This document shows, in pieces, positions 19,201-27,763 of a stretch of 64,000 nucleotides of DNA. The position numbers and the translations under genes are program-made. Every line of letters starts with the position of its first letter. Within the stretch, counting starts at the first letter, position 1. Source of the stretch: JAZKBN01 sp040388605 (GTDB lineage: Bacteria; Bacteroidota; Bacteroidia; Cytophagales; Flexibacteraceae); NCBI GenBank assembly GCA_040388605.1, contig JAZKBN010000062.1, positions 6,245-70,244 of the forward strand, written 5' to 3'. The notes beneath the pieces were generated by a model. The model worked only from the letters and a program-made list of their open reading frames with translations. It searched no databases and was not told the origin of the DNA.

Positions 19201-22200
19201 CGGCTCGGCAGCACTGCTTAACGGACCGTATGACATAGAAAGCGATGCATCAGGCAACCTCTATTTACTGGATATGATTTCCGCCCGCATACGTAAAATT
19301 ACGCAGGCAGCAGTGGTAACAACTTTTGCCGGCAGTACCCAGGGAACTGCCGACGGCACCGGAACAAATGCACAGTTTGGTGTTTGCTATGGCATGACCA
19401 TAGATGCTTTGGGTAACTTATACGTGGCTGAAATTTCAACAGGACTTATACGTAAAGTTACACCGGCAGCAGTGGTTACAACTTTTGCAGGCAGCTCATC
19501 AACCCGTGGTTATATTGATGGAACCGGCGCCTCTGCCGGCTTTGGCTCTCCAAGCTCTGTTGCTGCCGATGCCTCAGGAAACTTATACGTTACTGATAAT
19601 TCATACATACGTAAAATAACATCGGCAGGCGTTGTAAGCACATTACCGGCAGGCAACGGAACCTTCGGCTATGCAGACGGGGTTGGTAGCAATGCAAGGC
19701 TTTCAAACCCTTTCGGTATTATTGTTGATGCATCGGGTAATCTTATTATTTCTGAATCACCCACAGGTAAGCTGCGTAAAATTGTACAGGTTTCTGTAAC
19801 GCCAACAGCTTACCTGTGGTCTAACGGCGAAACGACTTCAACTATTTCGGCAGCAATATCGGGCAGCTATACTGTACAGTCAATATATGGCAGCTGCACG
19901 GCCGCTGCAAGCGATGCCAAGGTAATTACAATAGGCACACAACCTGCTATCCCAACTATTTCAGCACCGGGCGGAACTACCTATTGCTCAGGCACCGTAA
20001 CCCTTACTTCTTCCTTAGCCGATGCATATTACTGGAGTAACGGCAGCAATGCCCAAAGCATACAGGTAACTGCCGGAAGCTATTATGTATATATTGTTAC
20101 AAACGGCTGCGTAAGCCCGGGTAACAGTGCAACCACCGTGGTTACCAATACAGCGCCTTCGTCGCCATCTGTAACACAGGGCAGCGCAGTTGAGGTTTGC
20201 TCAGGTGCAACAACAACACTTACAGCCACATCTGCTGCAGGTTACTATTGGAGCACAGGCGAAACCACCCAAAGTATAGCAGTGGGTGCAGGCAGCTATA
20301 CCGTTAAATCAGTTACGGGTGCATGCACAAGCGCTGCAAGCTCAGCAACAGTTGTAACATCAACCGTTTTAAATGCCCCTGCTGTAACTCCCGCAGGTCC
20401 GGTATCGGTTTGTTCCGGTGAAACAACCACACTCACTGCTTCTGCTGCAGCCGGGTACCTTTGGAGCAATAATGCTACCACGCAAAGCATAACCGTTGGC
20501 GCAGGCAGCTATACCGTTAAATTGGTTTCGGGCTCATGCACAAGCGCTGCAGGCACAGCCACCGTAGTTACAGTCGGTACAGGCACCCCGCCTTCCGTAA
20601 GTGTGTTAAACAACGAGTCAACAACAATTTGCCCGGGCAGCACAATAACTTTGGTTGCAGGCGGTGGCAGTGCAGCAAAAGCTCCTACTCAATATCTGTG
20701 GAGCAATAATGCAACAACCCCAACAATAGCCGTAACTGCAGCAGGAACGTATTCGGTTCGCTTTATTAATAATGCCCGCACATGCACTTCAGGGGTAAGC
20801 AATGTTATAACGGTTACAAACGCCGCTCCTAATACGCCAACCATAAGCGCATCAGACAACACTACGCTTTGCAGCGGTCAATCTGTGAGGCTTTCAAGCT
20901 CTTCCGCATCAGGTAACCTGNNNNNNNNNNATAACGCAACCTCGCAAACTATTACCGTTGCAGCTTCGCAGGCCGGCAGCTATACAGTCCGGGTAATTTC
21001 TGGTACCTGCACAAGTCAAAGCAGTTTGCCAACGGTTGTTACCGATGCTTCAAACCCTGTTATTTCAGGCGGAATTACGGGAAGCACTGCTGTTCAACCC
21101 GGCTCAACACATACTTATTCAGTCTCACCTGTAACAGGTGCAACTTCCTACAGCTGGGAATTTGAAGGCAGCGGCACTATAACAGGCTCAGGCGCTACGG
21201 TCTCCATTACTTTCGGAACCCAAAGCGGTACTTTAATAGTGCAGGCAGAAACCCCATGCGGAACTTCCGAGCCGGCATATATTGATGTGGATATTGCATC
21301 TGCATCGGTAACAGATTTGGCAATCAGCAGCAACCAATCAATAAGCGGAACGTATAATAACGTAACCATAACCGGCAGCCCAACCGTTACCCTCAGTGGA
21401 GATTTAACCGTACAGGGAAATATTACAGTACCTGACGGCGCAACCTTTAACACCAACTGCCATAATGTAACCGGTTCCGGCACCTTTACCCTGCAAGCCG
21501 GCGGAACGCTGAAAGTTTGTAACACTGCAGGTATTTCTGCTTCAGGCAGCACAGGGGCGGTGCAAACAGCCGGACGCAGCTTCAGCAACGATGCCAATTA
21601 TGAATATTTAGGCATAGCTGCACAGCTTACCGGTTCAGGTTTGCCTGGTAAAGTGCGAAACCTCACTGTTAATAATGAGTATAATGTATCGCTCAGCAAC
21701 CCGGTGTCTGTAAGCCGTGTACTTGATTTAAAGCTCGGTTTCCTTTTTACCAATGATCAGTTAACCCTGCTTTCTGACGCAGGCGGAACGGCAATGGTAA
21801 TTAACAATGTCGGCCGTACTATTGGTACGGCAAAAGTTCAGCGATACATTACCGCAACCGTTAATTCGGGCACAGGCTATCGCCATTACAGCAGCCCGGT
21901 TGTAAACCAAAGCTTAAGCGGTCTCACAAGCACATCGGGCAATTTTACGCCTATGCTGAATACCGATTACAACACGGCAGCCCGCCCGGGGAGTGTAACG
22001 CCTTTCCCGAACGTATTCACTTTCGATGAAAGCCGTATCAGCACGCAGCACGATACTTTCAGCCTTGGCTGGAAAGTGCCCACAGGTATTATGGAAACCT
22101 GTCGTGGGTATTCTGTAAACATTGGCGCCAACCAAACTTTACAGGTAAGCGGCGATCTCGTGAACGCTGAAACATCTGTGGATTTTACAGGCGGAAGCGC

Positions 22201-23143
22201 CAATAATTCGGGCTGGCTGCTGGCAGGGAATCCTTATCCATCACCAATAGACTGGAACCTTGTGCAGGCAGATCTGGGCGGGCAGTTCGAGAACGCGATC
22301 TATACCGCCCAAAGCACCGGGCAATACGCAGGCCGATACGGCAGCTATGTAAACGGTGTGGCTAACAACGGCGGCAGCAGGTACCTGGCTTCCATGCAGG
22401 GTTTCTTTATGAGGGCTAACCTTAATAATTCAGGAACGCTGTTCTTCCAGAACACCCACCGCGTTACAACGTATATGAACCCAAGCTTCTACCGTACAGA
22501 ATCAAGGGCCGATTTAATTCGCCTGCAACTCTCGGCAGCCGGAAGCGCGGATGATGAAACGGTTATCTACTTTGAAAATGACGCATTTGGCGGTTTCGAT
22601 AAGGATAAAGATGCCGGTAAGGTGCACGCAGGCGGCATGAGCCTCTACAGCTTAAACGGCAGCGAGCATTTCTCAATTAACTGCCTGCCTTCGGAAATGC
22701 TCAACAGCTCCAATACCCGTGTGCGCCTTGCATACGCATCTGTGGCCGAAGGAATACATACCCTTTCCGCCCTGGAATCTGATGCCAACTGGTTCATTTT
22801 TGACCATACCGACAGCCGCCTGCATGCCATGCCTTACAGCTTCAGCACTGCTAAAGGCCGTTTCGAAAATCGGTTGGAACTGGTTCGAATTAATACTGTT
22901 AGCGGTATTAGTACTGCCGGTCCGCAATTGAGCTTGCATCCTAACCCTTCTAACGGAAGCCTGCAGTTAAGCCTGCCCGGACAAAGCCAAATAAACATTT
23001 ATGATGCCGCCGGCCGCCTGATGCAAAGCTCCGAAATGAATAATATGCGTACACTTGATATATCGGCCTTCCCGGCCGGGGTGTATATGCTGCATTGTAC
23101 AGGTGCAGGCAACAGCTCGGTGCATAAGGTGGTAAAGCAATAA
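16274..23143 (+). CDS. Giant secreted IPT/NHL/Ig-like repeat protein with T9SS type A sorting domain
   Basis: A 2289-residue secreted protein. Order: signal peptide (1-23); IPT/TIG domain (about 55-135, PNATSFSPTSAGPGVTLTI); Ig-like modules; an NHL beta-propeller (about 245-560) with units like IDASGNIFIADYYNNRIRK; more Ig-like modules; a second NHL propeller (about 850-1185); a tandem of Ig-like modules; a jelly-roll-like region; and the C-terminal sorting domain (LHPNPSNGSLQLSL to VVKQ). The Ig-like modules share a W-S-N-G/N core and two cysteines (VCSG ... CTS) likely to form a disulfide. The sorting domain implies outer-membrane secretion by T9SS and surface attachment. Ten N at 20921-20930 fall inside one module and keep the frame. 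Role is likely adhesion or matrix binding. Confidence 0.92.
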   Translation: MRKTFKLLLTLFALLTCTGYVRAVGLAPSGSGGSFYNLLNGHEAGAANHPLLGPNATSFSPTSAGPGVTLTIAGENFTTNNVVSVTVGGKTASITSVADAQIKVKVPCDAASGHIVIDYNGVWATDDLSGFTFVAITKPTITVTSGSATVCSGNAVTLSSNAASGWLWSNGETTKTITTENSGSYTVQTISNGCTSAVSNATTVTILATPVRPVIRALSGTALCPGNTAYLQVPDEYYEVEDFAGQAGASAWVDDNGTDARFSFPRGIAIDASGNIFIADYYNNRIRKLAPNGDVSTFAGSGTAGSANGTGTAASFNHPSDVAIDNAGNLYVADIDNYLIRKITSAGVVSTYAGNGDRGTVNSTRLNSAFTDMAAIATDKSGNVYLSQGGANNVVRKITSTNVTTFIGSTQGHADGTGTAAKTGNIMDIAVDTAGNLYLADFNSYIRKVTPAGVVSTIAGTGNGSIIDGPVASATLSGSNGIAVSASGSEIYFSNGIYIRKISNGYITTLVKSDGNTVAFGVPENMVFDAAGNLFTCNPGSNIIRKATFTSLANSSVLWSDGNTSRIRPVSDNATLSARLVMASCTSDISAVATVTMGTPPSAATITVSGSLAICTGSNVVLTSSASTGIKWSGSSTSTNQSITVSSAGTYTINTISGTCTTVGESVTVTTVSTPAVPTFSVSGTINICEGSTYSLSAVSAASTGFIWNNGATGKTLNITESGVYSVKLFSGSCTSAYSNSVTINVIPKPATPAISAPIGLTSCSGAHVILTSSAVHGNRWSNGDTTQSSVVTTAGSYTVYVISGGCSSATSAASVVVAGTIPLQAGITSATTASCDGSPITLTAMSGPVVSTFAGNGTNGFANGTGAAASFNQPYGMAKDASGNIYVADYSNHLIRKVTPQGVVSTFAGTGTGGHDDGTLTTATFFYPRDLTFDPFGNLFVAEFGNRSIRKITPAGNVTTFVGNPLLAPGNTDGTGSAALLNGPYDIESDASGNLYLLDMISARIRKITQAAVVTTFAGSTQGTADGTGTNAQFGVCYGMTIDALGNLYVAEISTGLIRKVTPAAVVTTFAGSSSTRGYIDGTGASAGFGSPSSVAADASGNLYVTDNSYIRKITSAGVVSTLPAGNGTFGYADGVGSNARLSNPFGIIVDASGNLIISESPTGKLRKIVQVSVTPTAYLWSNGETTSTISAAISGSYTVQSIYGSCTAAASDAKVITIGTQPAIPTISAPGGTTYCSGTVTLTSSLADAYYWSNGSNAQSIQVTAGSYYVYIVTNGCVSPGNSATTVVTNTAPSSPSVTQGSAVEVCSGATTTLTATSAAGYYWSTGETTQSIAVGAGSYTVKSVTGACTSAASSATVVTSTVLNAPAVTPAGPVSVCSGETTTLTASAAAGYLWSNNATTQSITVGAGSYTVKLVSGSCTSAAGTATVVTVGTGTPPSVSVLNNESTTICPGSTITLVAGGGSAAKAPTQYLWSNNATTPTIAVTAAGTYSVRFINNARTCTSGVSNVITVTNAAPNTPTISASDNTTLCSGQSVRLSSSSASGNLXXXXNATSQTITVAASQAGSYTVRVISGTCTSQSSLPTVVTDASNPVISGGITGSTAVQPGSTHTYSVSPVTGATSYSWEFEGSGTITGSGATVSITFGTQSGTLIVQAETPCGTSEPAYIDVDIASASVTDLAISSNQSISGTYNNVTITGSPTVTLSGDLTVQGNITVPDGATFNTNCHNVTGSGTFTLQAGGTLKVCNTAGISASGSTGAVQTAGRSFSNDANYEYLGIAAQLTGSGLPGKVRNLTVNNEYNVSLSNPVSVSRVLDLKLGFLFTNDQLTLLSDAGGTAMVINNVGRTIGTAKVQRYITATVNSGTGYRHYSSPVVNQSLSGLTSTSGNFTPMLNTDYNTAARPGSVTPFPNVFTFDESRISTQHDTFSLGWKVPTGIMETCRGYSVNIGANQTLQVSGDLVNAETSVDFTGGSANNSGWLLAGNPYPSPIDWNLVQADLGGQFENAIYTAQSTGQYAGRYGSYVNGVANNGGSRYLASMQGFFMRANLNNSGTLFFQNTHRVTTYMNPSFYRTESRADLIRLQLSAAGSADDETVIYFENDAFGGFDKDKDAGKVHAGGMSLYSLNGSEHFSINCLPSEMLNSSNTRVRLAYASVAEGIHTLSALESDANWFIFDHTDSRLHAMPYSFSTAKGRFENRLELVRINTVSGISTAGPQLSLHPNPSNGSLQLSLPGQSQINIYDAAGRLMQSSEMNNMRTLDISAFPAGVYMLHCTGAGNSSVHKVVKQ
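20921..20930. other. Assembly gap (10 N) in the repeat region of the giant NHL protein
   Basis: Exactly ten N replace the W-S-N core of one Ig-like module. By alignment with sister modules only about seven bases seem missing, so the N count is probably nominal. Confidence 0.95.
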
Positions 23144-23253
23144 GCAGAATGCCCGCTTAATACCGGGCAGCCTAAAAATGTACTATTTAACAAGACAGGT
23201 TCCGGCTTTTGCAATCAGCAATCACCGGGCCTGTTTATAAACCATAAAGATTT

Positions 23254-23502
23254 ATGAATTTCCAATTCCTTATTATTACTGATAAACTTAAGGTAACCAT
23301 TGTGTTGCTTATCATTGCCATGTTTGTCGCTCTTGTCCCGGCACAGGCACAGGACCCAGGCGATCCGGGCGATCTTGGTCCAACTCCTTCGGCACAGCCG
23401 GCAGGGGTGCCCATAGACGGCGGTGCAAGCCTGCTGGCAGCTGCCGGAATAAGCTATGCCGCCAAGAGAATAAAAGCACGCAGGAAAGCGAAGGCATTAT
23501 AG
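23254..23502 (+). CDS. Small secreted protein with PID-CTERM-like sorting tail
   Basis: An 82-residue protein: an N-terminal hydrophobic signal segment (about residues 13-32, ending VPAQAQ), an acidic/proline-rich spacer (DPGDPGDLGPTPSAQ), then a C-terminal tripartite tail with motif VPIDGGASLL, a short hydrophobic stretch (AAAGISYAA) and a basic end (KRIKARRKAKAL). This PIDGG-hydrophobic-basic layout matches the PID-CTERM protein-sorting tail seen in small Bacteroidota proteins, thought by analogy with PEP-CTERM to be handled by an exosortase-like enzyme. No such enzyme is in the window. It lies 110 bases after the giant T9SS gene and is followed by a strong terminator. Confidence 0.75.
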   Translation: MNFQFLIITDKLKVTIVLLIIAMFVALVPAQAQDPGDPGDLGPTPSAQPAGVPIDGGASLLAAAGISYAAKRIKARRKAKAL

Positions 23503-23518
23503 TACCTGATTAATATTA

Positions 23519-23560
23519 AGCAGCCCTGCCAGAGCGTAATTTTGGCAGGGCTGCTTTTGT
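23519..23560 (+). terminator. Intrinsic terminator after the PID-CTERM-like gene
   Basis: A 13-bp perfect stem (23519-23531 with 23543-23555) followed by TTTTGTTTTTATTT. Confidence 0.85.
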
Positions 23561-23565
23561 TTTTA

Positions 23566-23887
23566 TTTAAGTACCACATTGCAATTTTACCTGTACCTGC
23601 TTTGCAATGTTTTGAGCAGGAGGAATGGAGCTTAGGGGTCAGGGTTCTTTTGATTGCCATCGGCCGGATTTTATCAGTTAATATGCAATAATAAATTGCC
23701 CTTATATCTGTATAAAACTGAAACAAAACAATTTGCAAGCAATCAATTGCCAACCCGAAAAAACGTAATTTTTTAAAGTTCTGCCATGCCAAAACAAGGT
23801 AATTGCGTACTCACAACGGTGCAATAAAAATTAATTATCTTCTGCCTGCCCCGGAATATCTCTGTCTTTCAATCCGCTGTTTTTTTG
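23566..23887. other. Intergenic region (about 320 bp)
   Basis: No coding frame of note. A second inverted repeat, ACATTGCAA (23576-23584) with TTGCAATGT (23602-23610) and a 17-base loop followed by TTT, may be a back-up terminator. The rest is AT-rich with nothing further that I can name. Confidence 0.5.
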
Positions 23888-23895
23888 TATTTTTG
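23888..23895 (+). promoter_or_regulatory. Candidate -7 box for the type B T9SS gene
   Basis: TATTTTTG is a full match to TAnnTTTG, about 113 bases before the ATG at 24009. A weak TTTC lies 17 bases upstream in place of the -33 element. Confidence 0.4.
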
Positions 23896-24008
23896 CGTAA
23901 GCTTCGTAATAGATTCCCGGCTGAACCCGCCGCCGGTGTTTTGTGCTTAGGCACCCTTAATGCCTGCCCAAGCCTGATATACGCTGCCCGTACCCAATTA
24001 ACCGATTA

Positions 24009-27000
24009 ATGAAAAACTTTTTCCTGCCCTTATTGGCGGCTGTATTATTCTGCCTGCCTGCTTTTTCACAAAATCCATACATTTCACGTCCCGAGATTGT
24101 TACCGCTTCGGGGGGCGCCGCTTATTTCTGCCAGGGAGAATCTTTCCAGGTGAAGTTTGATGCTGAAGGCATGAACGACCCTAATGTTTTCAACGTTGAG
24201 CTAAGCGACCAAAACGGCAACTTTGCCGCACCAACCATTATTGGTTCGGTACCCGGCGGGAACACGCAAAACCAATATGCAACCTGCACTGTGCCATTGG
24301 GACAAACACCCGGCAACGGTTACCGCATTCGCATAAAAAGCTCTAACCCATCAGGCACCTACAGTGTGCAGAACAATGTGGCCATTACCATTAACGGGGC
24401 CCGCACAGTAGTTTCTGCGCAGCCCAACCGCTTCGGGCAGAATAATTGGGTGGCGCATTGCTATACCTGGGCTCCCACCGGTCCCGGCACTATCGGGAAC
24501 GGGAATACGCAGAACATTTTCCCGACAAACAGCTATAAAGGCTATTTTGTAATAGACAGCCTGAACTTTAATTATAACTGGGATTATGCGCCAATGCCAG
24601 GCGTGTTTTCCGGCGACAGCAATTTTGTACGCTGCTCTTATACTGAAAACTACAGCATCCGATTCCGGCGCAGGCAAACTTTTGCACCCGGCTTTTACAA
24701 CTTCCTTGTCGGGGCCGACGATGGCATTCGCCTGAGCATAGACGGCGGACAAACCTGGATAATTGATGGTTATACCGAGCAGCCCTATACCGAATACAGC
24801 GCCAATAACGGCTGCGGTACCGAGCTAAGCGGCCCGGTAGATTTGGTGGTGGAGTTTTGGCAGCGACTGCGCCAAAGCCATGCCCGCGTGAGAATTACCG
24901 CCACAGGCAACCCGGCTGAAAACCCGGTGTTTGCTCCGGGCCAAAATGAAATGACGCTTTGCAGGAATTCTGATCCTGTTCAACTGGTTGCAAGCCCTGC
25001 GGGCGGAACATTTACAGGTAACGGCGTAACGCCGGGCGGCCTTTTTACAGCATCAAGGGTGCAGGGCAGCAATGCTGTGGGAATAACTTACAGAACCGGC
25101 ACCAGCAATTGCGTAAAGCAATCTTCTATTATTATCAGGCTCAGCGACGGCTCAAATGCCGCCTTCACCATGCCCGATACCGCATTTTGCCAAACTGCAG
25201 GCCCGGTTACTGTTACAGCTGCCGATGGCGGTTTCGGAAAGCTGAGCGGCCCCGGGGTGGTAACTGATTCCCTGAAATTTGATCCTGCATTGGCAGGTCC
25301 GGGTTTCCATAACCTGCGGTACATCAGCTCGCAAATAGCGGGGTGCCCCGATACTGTTTTCAAAAAAGTGCACGTTTACCCGGCTGCCCCGGCTGTTGCC
25401 GTAAACCCGCTCCGCCTTGAAACTACATTTTGTAACGATAATGCTGCCATTAGCCTTGTACCATATTTCAGCCCCGCAGGCGGTACATTTACGGGCCCCG
25501 GCGTGCGAAACGGACTTTTAAGCCCGGCAGGTTTAACAGGCAACCCGAAAGTCTTCTACCACATTGGCCAGGGCCCCTGCCGTGATTCCACAAGCCTGAA
25601 CTTTACCGTAATTCCCCGCGGCGATGCCGAATTCAGCGGCCTCGATTCTGCTTACTGCTCCGGTGGGCAGCCTGTTCGCTTACAGCCCCTGCAACCCGGC
25701 GGAACCTTTTCAGGTATTGGCATAATAGGTAATACTTTTTTACCCTCAACGGTACCCCCTACCGGGGAACAGGTTGAAATAACTTATATAGTTGCCGGCG
25801 GGCAAAATGCATGCTTCGATACCGTGAAAAAATACGTTCGCGTTTATCAGTCATTGCAAAATATACAATTGAACACCCCGGCAACGGTCTGCTCCAATTC
25901 AGGCATTTATCGTCTTGAGGCCAGCCTGAAAGGCGGCACATTCAGCGGACCCGGCGTAACAGACAACAACTTTAACCCGGCCGGGCTGGGCGGCAACGTG
26001 TCGGTTAAATACCGCATAGGCTCCGGCGTTTGTACCGATTCTGCCGTTTCTGTAATTCTGGTAAGGCGCGCTCCCGTTGTAAGCCTATCAGAAGTTGATA
26101 CTGTACTATGCCTTTCCGAAGCGCCTGCAGCCATGAAGATAACGCCCTCAGGTGGTCTGCTTACCGGCCCCGGCCTTGTAAACGGCCTTATCGACCCTGT
26201 ATTGGCAGGCATTGGCAGGCACAGCTATTTCTATAAATATACCAACCCTGAAGGTTGTTCCGACAGCGCAACAATTACCGTGCATGTTTACACCAACCCT
26301 GCCTTCAGTGTTCAGAACGATACCTCGGTTTGCTATGGCGAGCCGGCCAATTTCAGCGCCGCGCTCAGCAACGGTAATTCCGATGACTATGTGTTCTCAT
26401 GGGAAGATCCCAAAGCGAACATTCTGTACACAGGCAGGCAAATAAGCCCTGTTATACCCAACAGCACAGGCCTGAACCTGCGCGTAACCCACAGGCAAAG
26501 CGCTTGCTATACATCCTTTACAGGCGGTACTGCCCCGGGCCAACCGGGTTGGGTATCTGTTAACGAGAGCTTTAACCTGGTTATGAAAATTGATACTGTT
26601 TCGGGCTCAGCAAGCAGCTTCCCGCTAACGGTTAAGCTGGTTAACCAAAGCACCCTGGTGCGAAATAACGCCGCTGCCGATGAAAATTCCGGCATCATGT
26701 TCCTTGTAAACTGGGGCGACGGAAACAGCATTCAAACGCCCGGGTTCAGCGGATTGCAGCATACTTATGATCGCCAAGGGAACGAGCTTAGCCACAAGTA
26801 CACAATCAGCACCACTGCCTGGGACAACAGCCGCGGTATTAACGGTGCCTGTATTAAATCTTCCGCCGACAGCTTTACAGTTTGGCATGATAACATTACC
26901 AACATAATTACCCCCAATGCCGATGGTTATAACGACGCACTCGTTTTCCCCCGCCTTGCCGACCAAAGCAGGCTTATTGTAATCAGCCGATGGGGTAAAG

Positions 27001-27125
27001 AAGTGTACAGCAGTAACGCTTACGACAACAGTTTTACTGCCGCAGGCCTGCCGGGCGGCGTATATTATTATATACTTGAAGGCAACGGCCAAAAAGCCCA
27101 CGGCGCTTTCACGGTTCAGAAGTAA
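24009..27125 (+). CDS. Large secreted protein with T9SS type B (gliding-motility) C-terminal domain
   Basis: A 1038-residue secreted protein. A signal peptide (1-20) is followed by a beta-sandwich region, a PA14-like module (about 150-300; LVGADDGIRLSIDGG), then about six repeats of roughly 80-90 residues each opening with a GGTFTGPGV-type turn, a PKD-like domain near 920-960 and a type B sorting domain at the end (ITPNADGYND, ISRWGKEVY, LPGGVYYYILEGNG). Type B domains direct T9SS export; such proteins act at the cell surface. cvpA starts 18 bases downstream, so the two share a transcript. PA14-like domains often bind carbohydrates, which is family knowledge only. Confidence 0.9.
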   Translation: MKNFFLPLLAAVLFCLPAFSQNPYISRPEIVTASGGAAYFCQGESFQVKFDAEGMNDPNVFNVELSDQNGNFAAPTIIGSVPGGNTQNQYATCTVPLGQTPGNGYRIRIKSSNPSGTYSVQNNVAITINGARTVVSAQPNRFGQNNWVAHCYTWAPTGPGTIGNGNTQNIFPTNSYKGYFVIDSLNFNYNWDYAPMPGVFSGDSNFVRCSYTENYSIRFRRRQTFAPGFYNFLVGADDGIRLSIDGGQTWIIDGYTEQPYTEYSANNGCGTELSGPVDLVVEFWQRLRQSHARVRITATGNPAENPVFAPGQNEMTLCRNSDPVQLVASPAGGTFTGNGVTPGGLFTASRVQGSNAVGITYRTGTSNCVKQSSIIIRLSDGSNAAFTMPDTAFCQTAGPVTVTAADGGFGKLSGPGVVTDSLKFDPALAGPGFHNLRYISSQIAGCPDTVFKKVHVYPAAPAVAVNPLRLETTFCNDNAAISLVPYFSPAGGTFTGPGVRNGLLSPAGLTGNPKVFYHIGQGPCRDSTSLNFTVIPRGDAEFSGLDSAYCSGGQPVRLQPLQPGGTFSGIGIIGNTFLPSTVPPTGEQVEITYIVAGGQNACFDTVKKYVRVYQSLQNIQLNTPATVCSNSGIYRLEASLKGGTFSGPGVTDNNFNPAGLGGNVSVKYRIGSGVCTDSAVSVILVRRAPVVSLSEVDTVLCLSEAPAAMKITPSGGLLTGPGLVNGLIDPVLAGIGRHSYFYKYTNPEGCSDSATITVHVYTNPAFSVQNDTSVCYGEPANFSAALSNGNSDDYVFSWEDPKANILYTGRQISPVIPNSTGLNLRVTHRQSACYTSFTGGTAPGQPGWVSVNESFNLVMKIDTVSGSASSFPLTVKLVNQSTLVRNNAAADENSGIMFLVNWGDGNSIQTPGFSGLQHTYDRQGNELSHKYTISTTAWDNSRGINGACIKSSADSFTVWHDNITNIITPNADGYNDALVFPRLADQSRLIVISRWGKEVYSSNAYDNSFTAAGLPGGVYYYILEGNGQKAHGAFTVQK

Positions 27126-27143
27126 TTTCCGAAATTCACCTGC

Positions 27144-27671
27144 ATGAAACCCCTCGATTTTATTTTACTGGGCCTTATTTTATGGTCGGCATGGTCCGGG
27201 TATAAAAAGGGCTTGGTCGCCGAGGTTATAAACACGCTTGGGCTTATTGCCGGTATAATTGCCGGCTTCATGCTCCTTGATTTAAGCGTTAATCTTATAC
27301 GCCCGTTTTTCCCGAAGGCAGGCGTAATTCTGCCGGTTATTGCTTTTATAGGCGTTTTCCTTTTCGTAATCTGGTCTTTACGCATGCTGGCTTTTTCGGT
27401 AAGAAAAATCCTGAAGCGAACACTTTTCGGTACACTTGATTCTGCGGCAGGCGGCGCGGTGGGTATATTAAAAATTACCTTTACCATAAGCACCATGCTT
27501 TGGGTAGCGGGCCTAATTGGTCTGAAGCTGCCCCGGCACTTAACCAACGATACTTATATTTACCCGGTAGTAGCTACCATAGGCCCAAAAAGCCTGCGCT
27601 TTCTTTCCTTCCTGCTGCCCTTTCTCGGAGATTTGGCCGCAATGGTGCAAAAGCTTTTTAAAGCGAAGTAG
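27144..27671 (+). CDS. cvpA: CvpA family membrane protein
   Basis: A 175-residue inner-membrane protein with the CvpA layout: N-terminal FILLGLILWSAWSGYKKGLV, four hydrophobic segments, a GTLDSAAGGAVG turn between helices 3 and 4, and a basic C-terminus. CvpA proteins affect envelope homeostasis and colicin V production in E. coli; the exact role here is open. It begins 18 bases after the type B T9SS gene and converges with the epimerase gene. Confidence 0.88.
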   Translation: MKPLDFILLGLILWSAWSGYKKGLVAEVINTLGLIAGIIAGFMLLDLSVNLIRPFFPKAGVILPVIAFIGVFLFVIWSLRMLAFSVRKILKRTLFGTLDSAAGGAVGILKITFTISTMLWVAGLIGLKLPRHLTNDTYIYPVVATIGPKSLRFLSFLLPFLGDLAAMVQKLFKAK

Positions 27672-27763
27672 CCGGAAATTATTTGGATTACAACCTGTGC
27701 TGCCCGGATTAAAAAACAAGCGCAAAGAAAGCTTCTAAGATTGCAGCAGATTCAACCTTCGTA

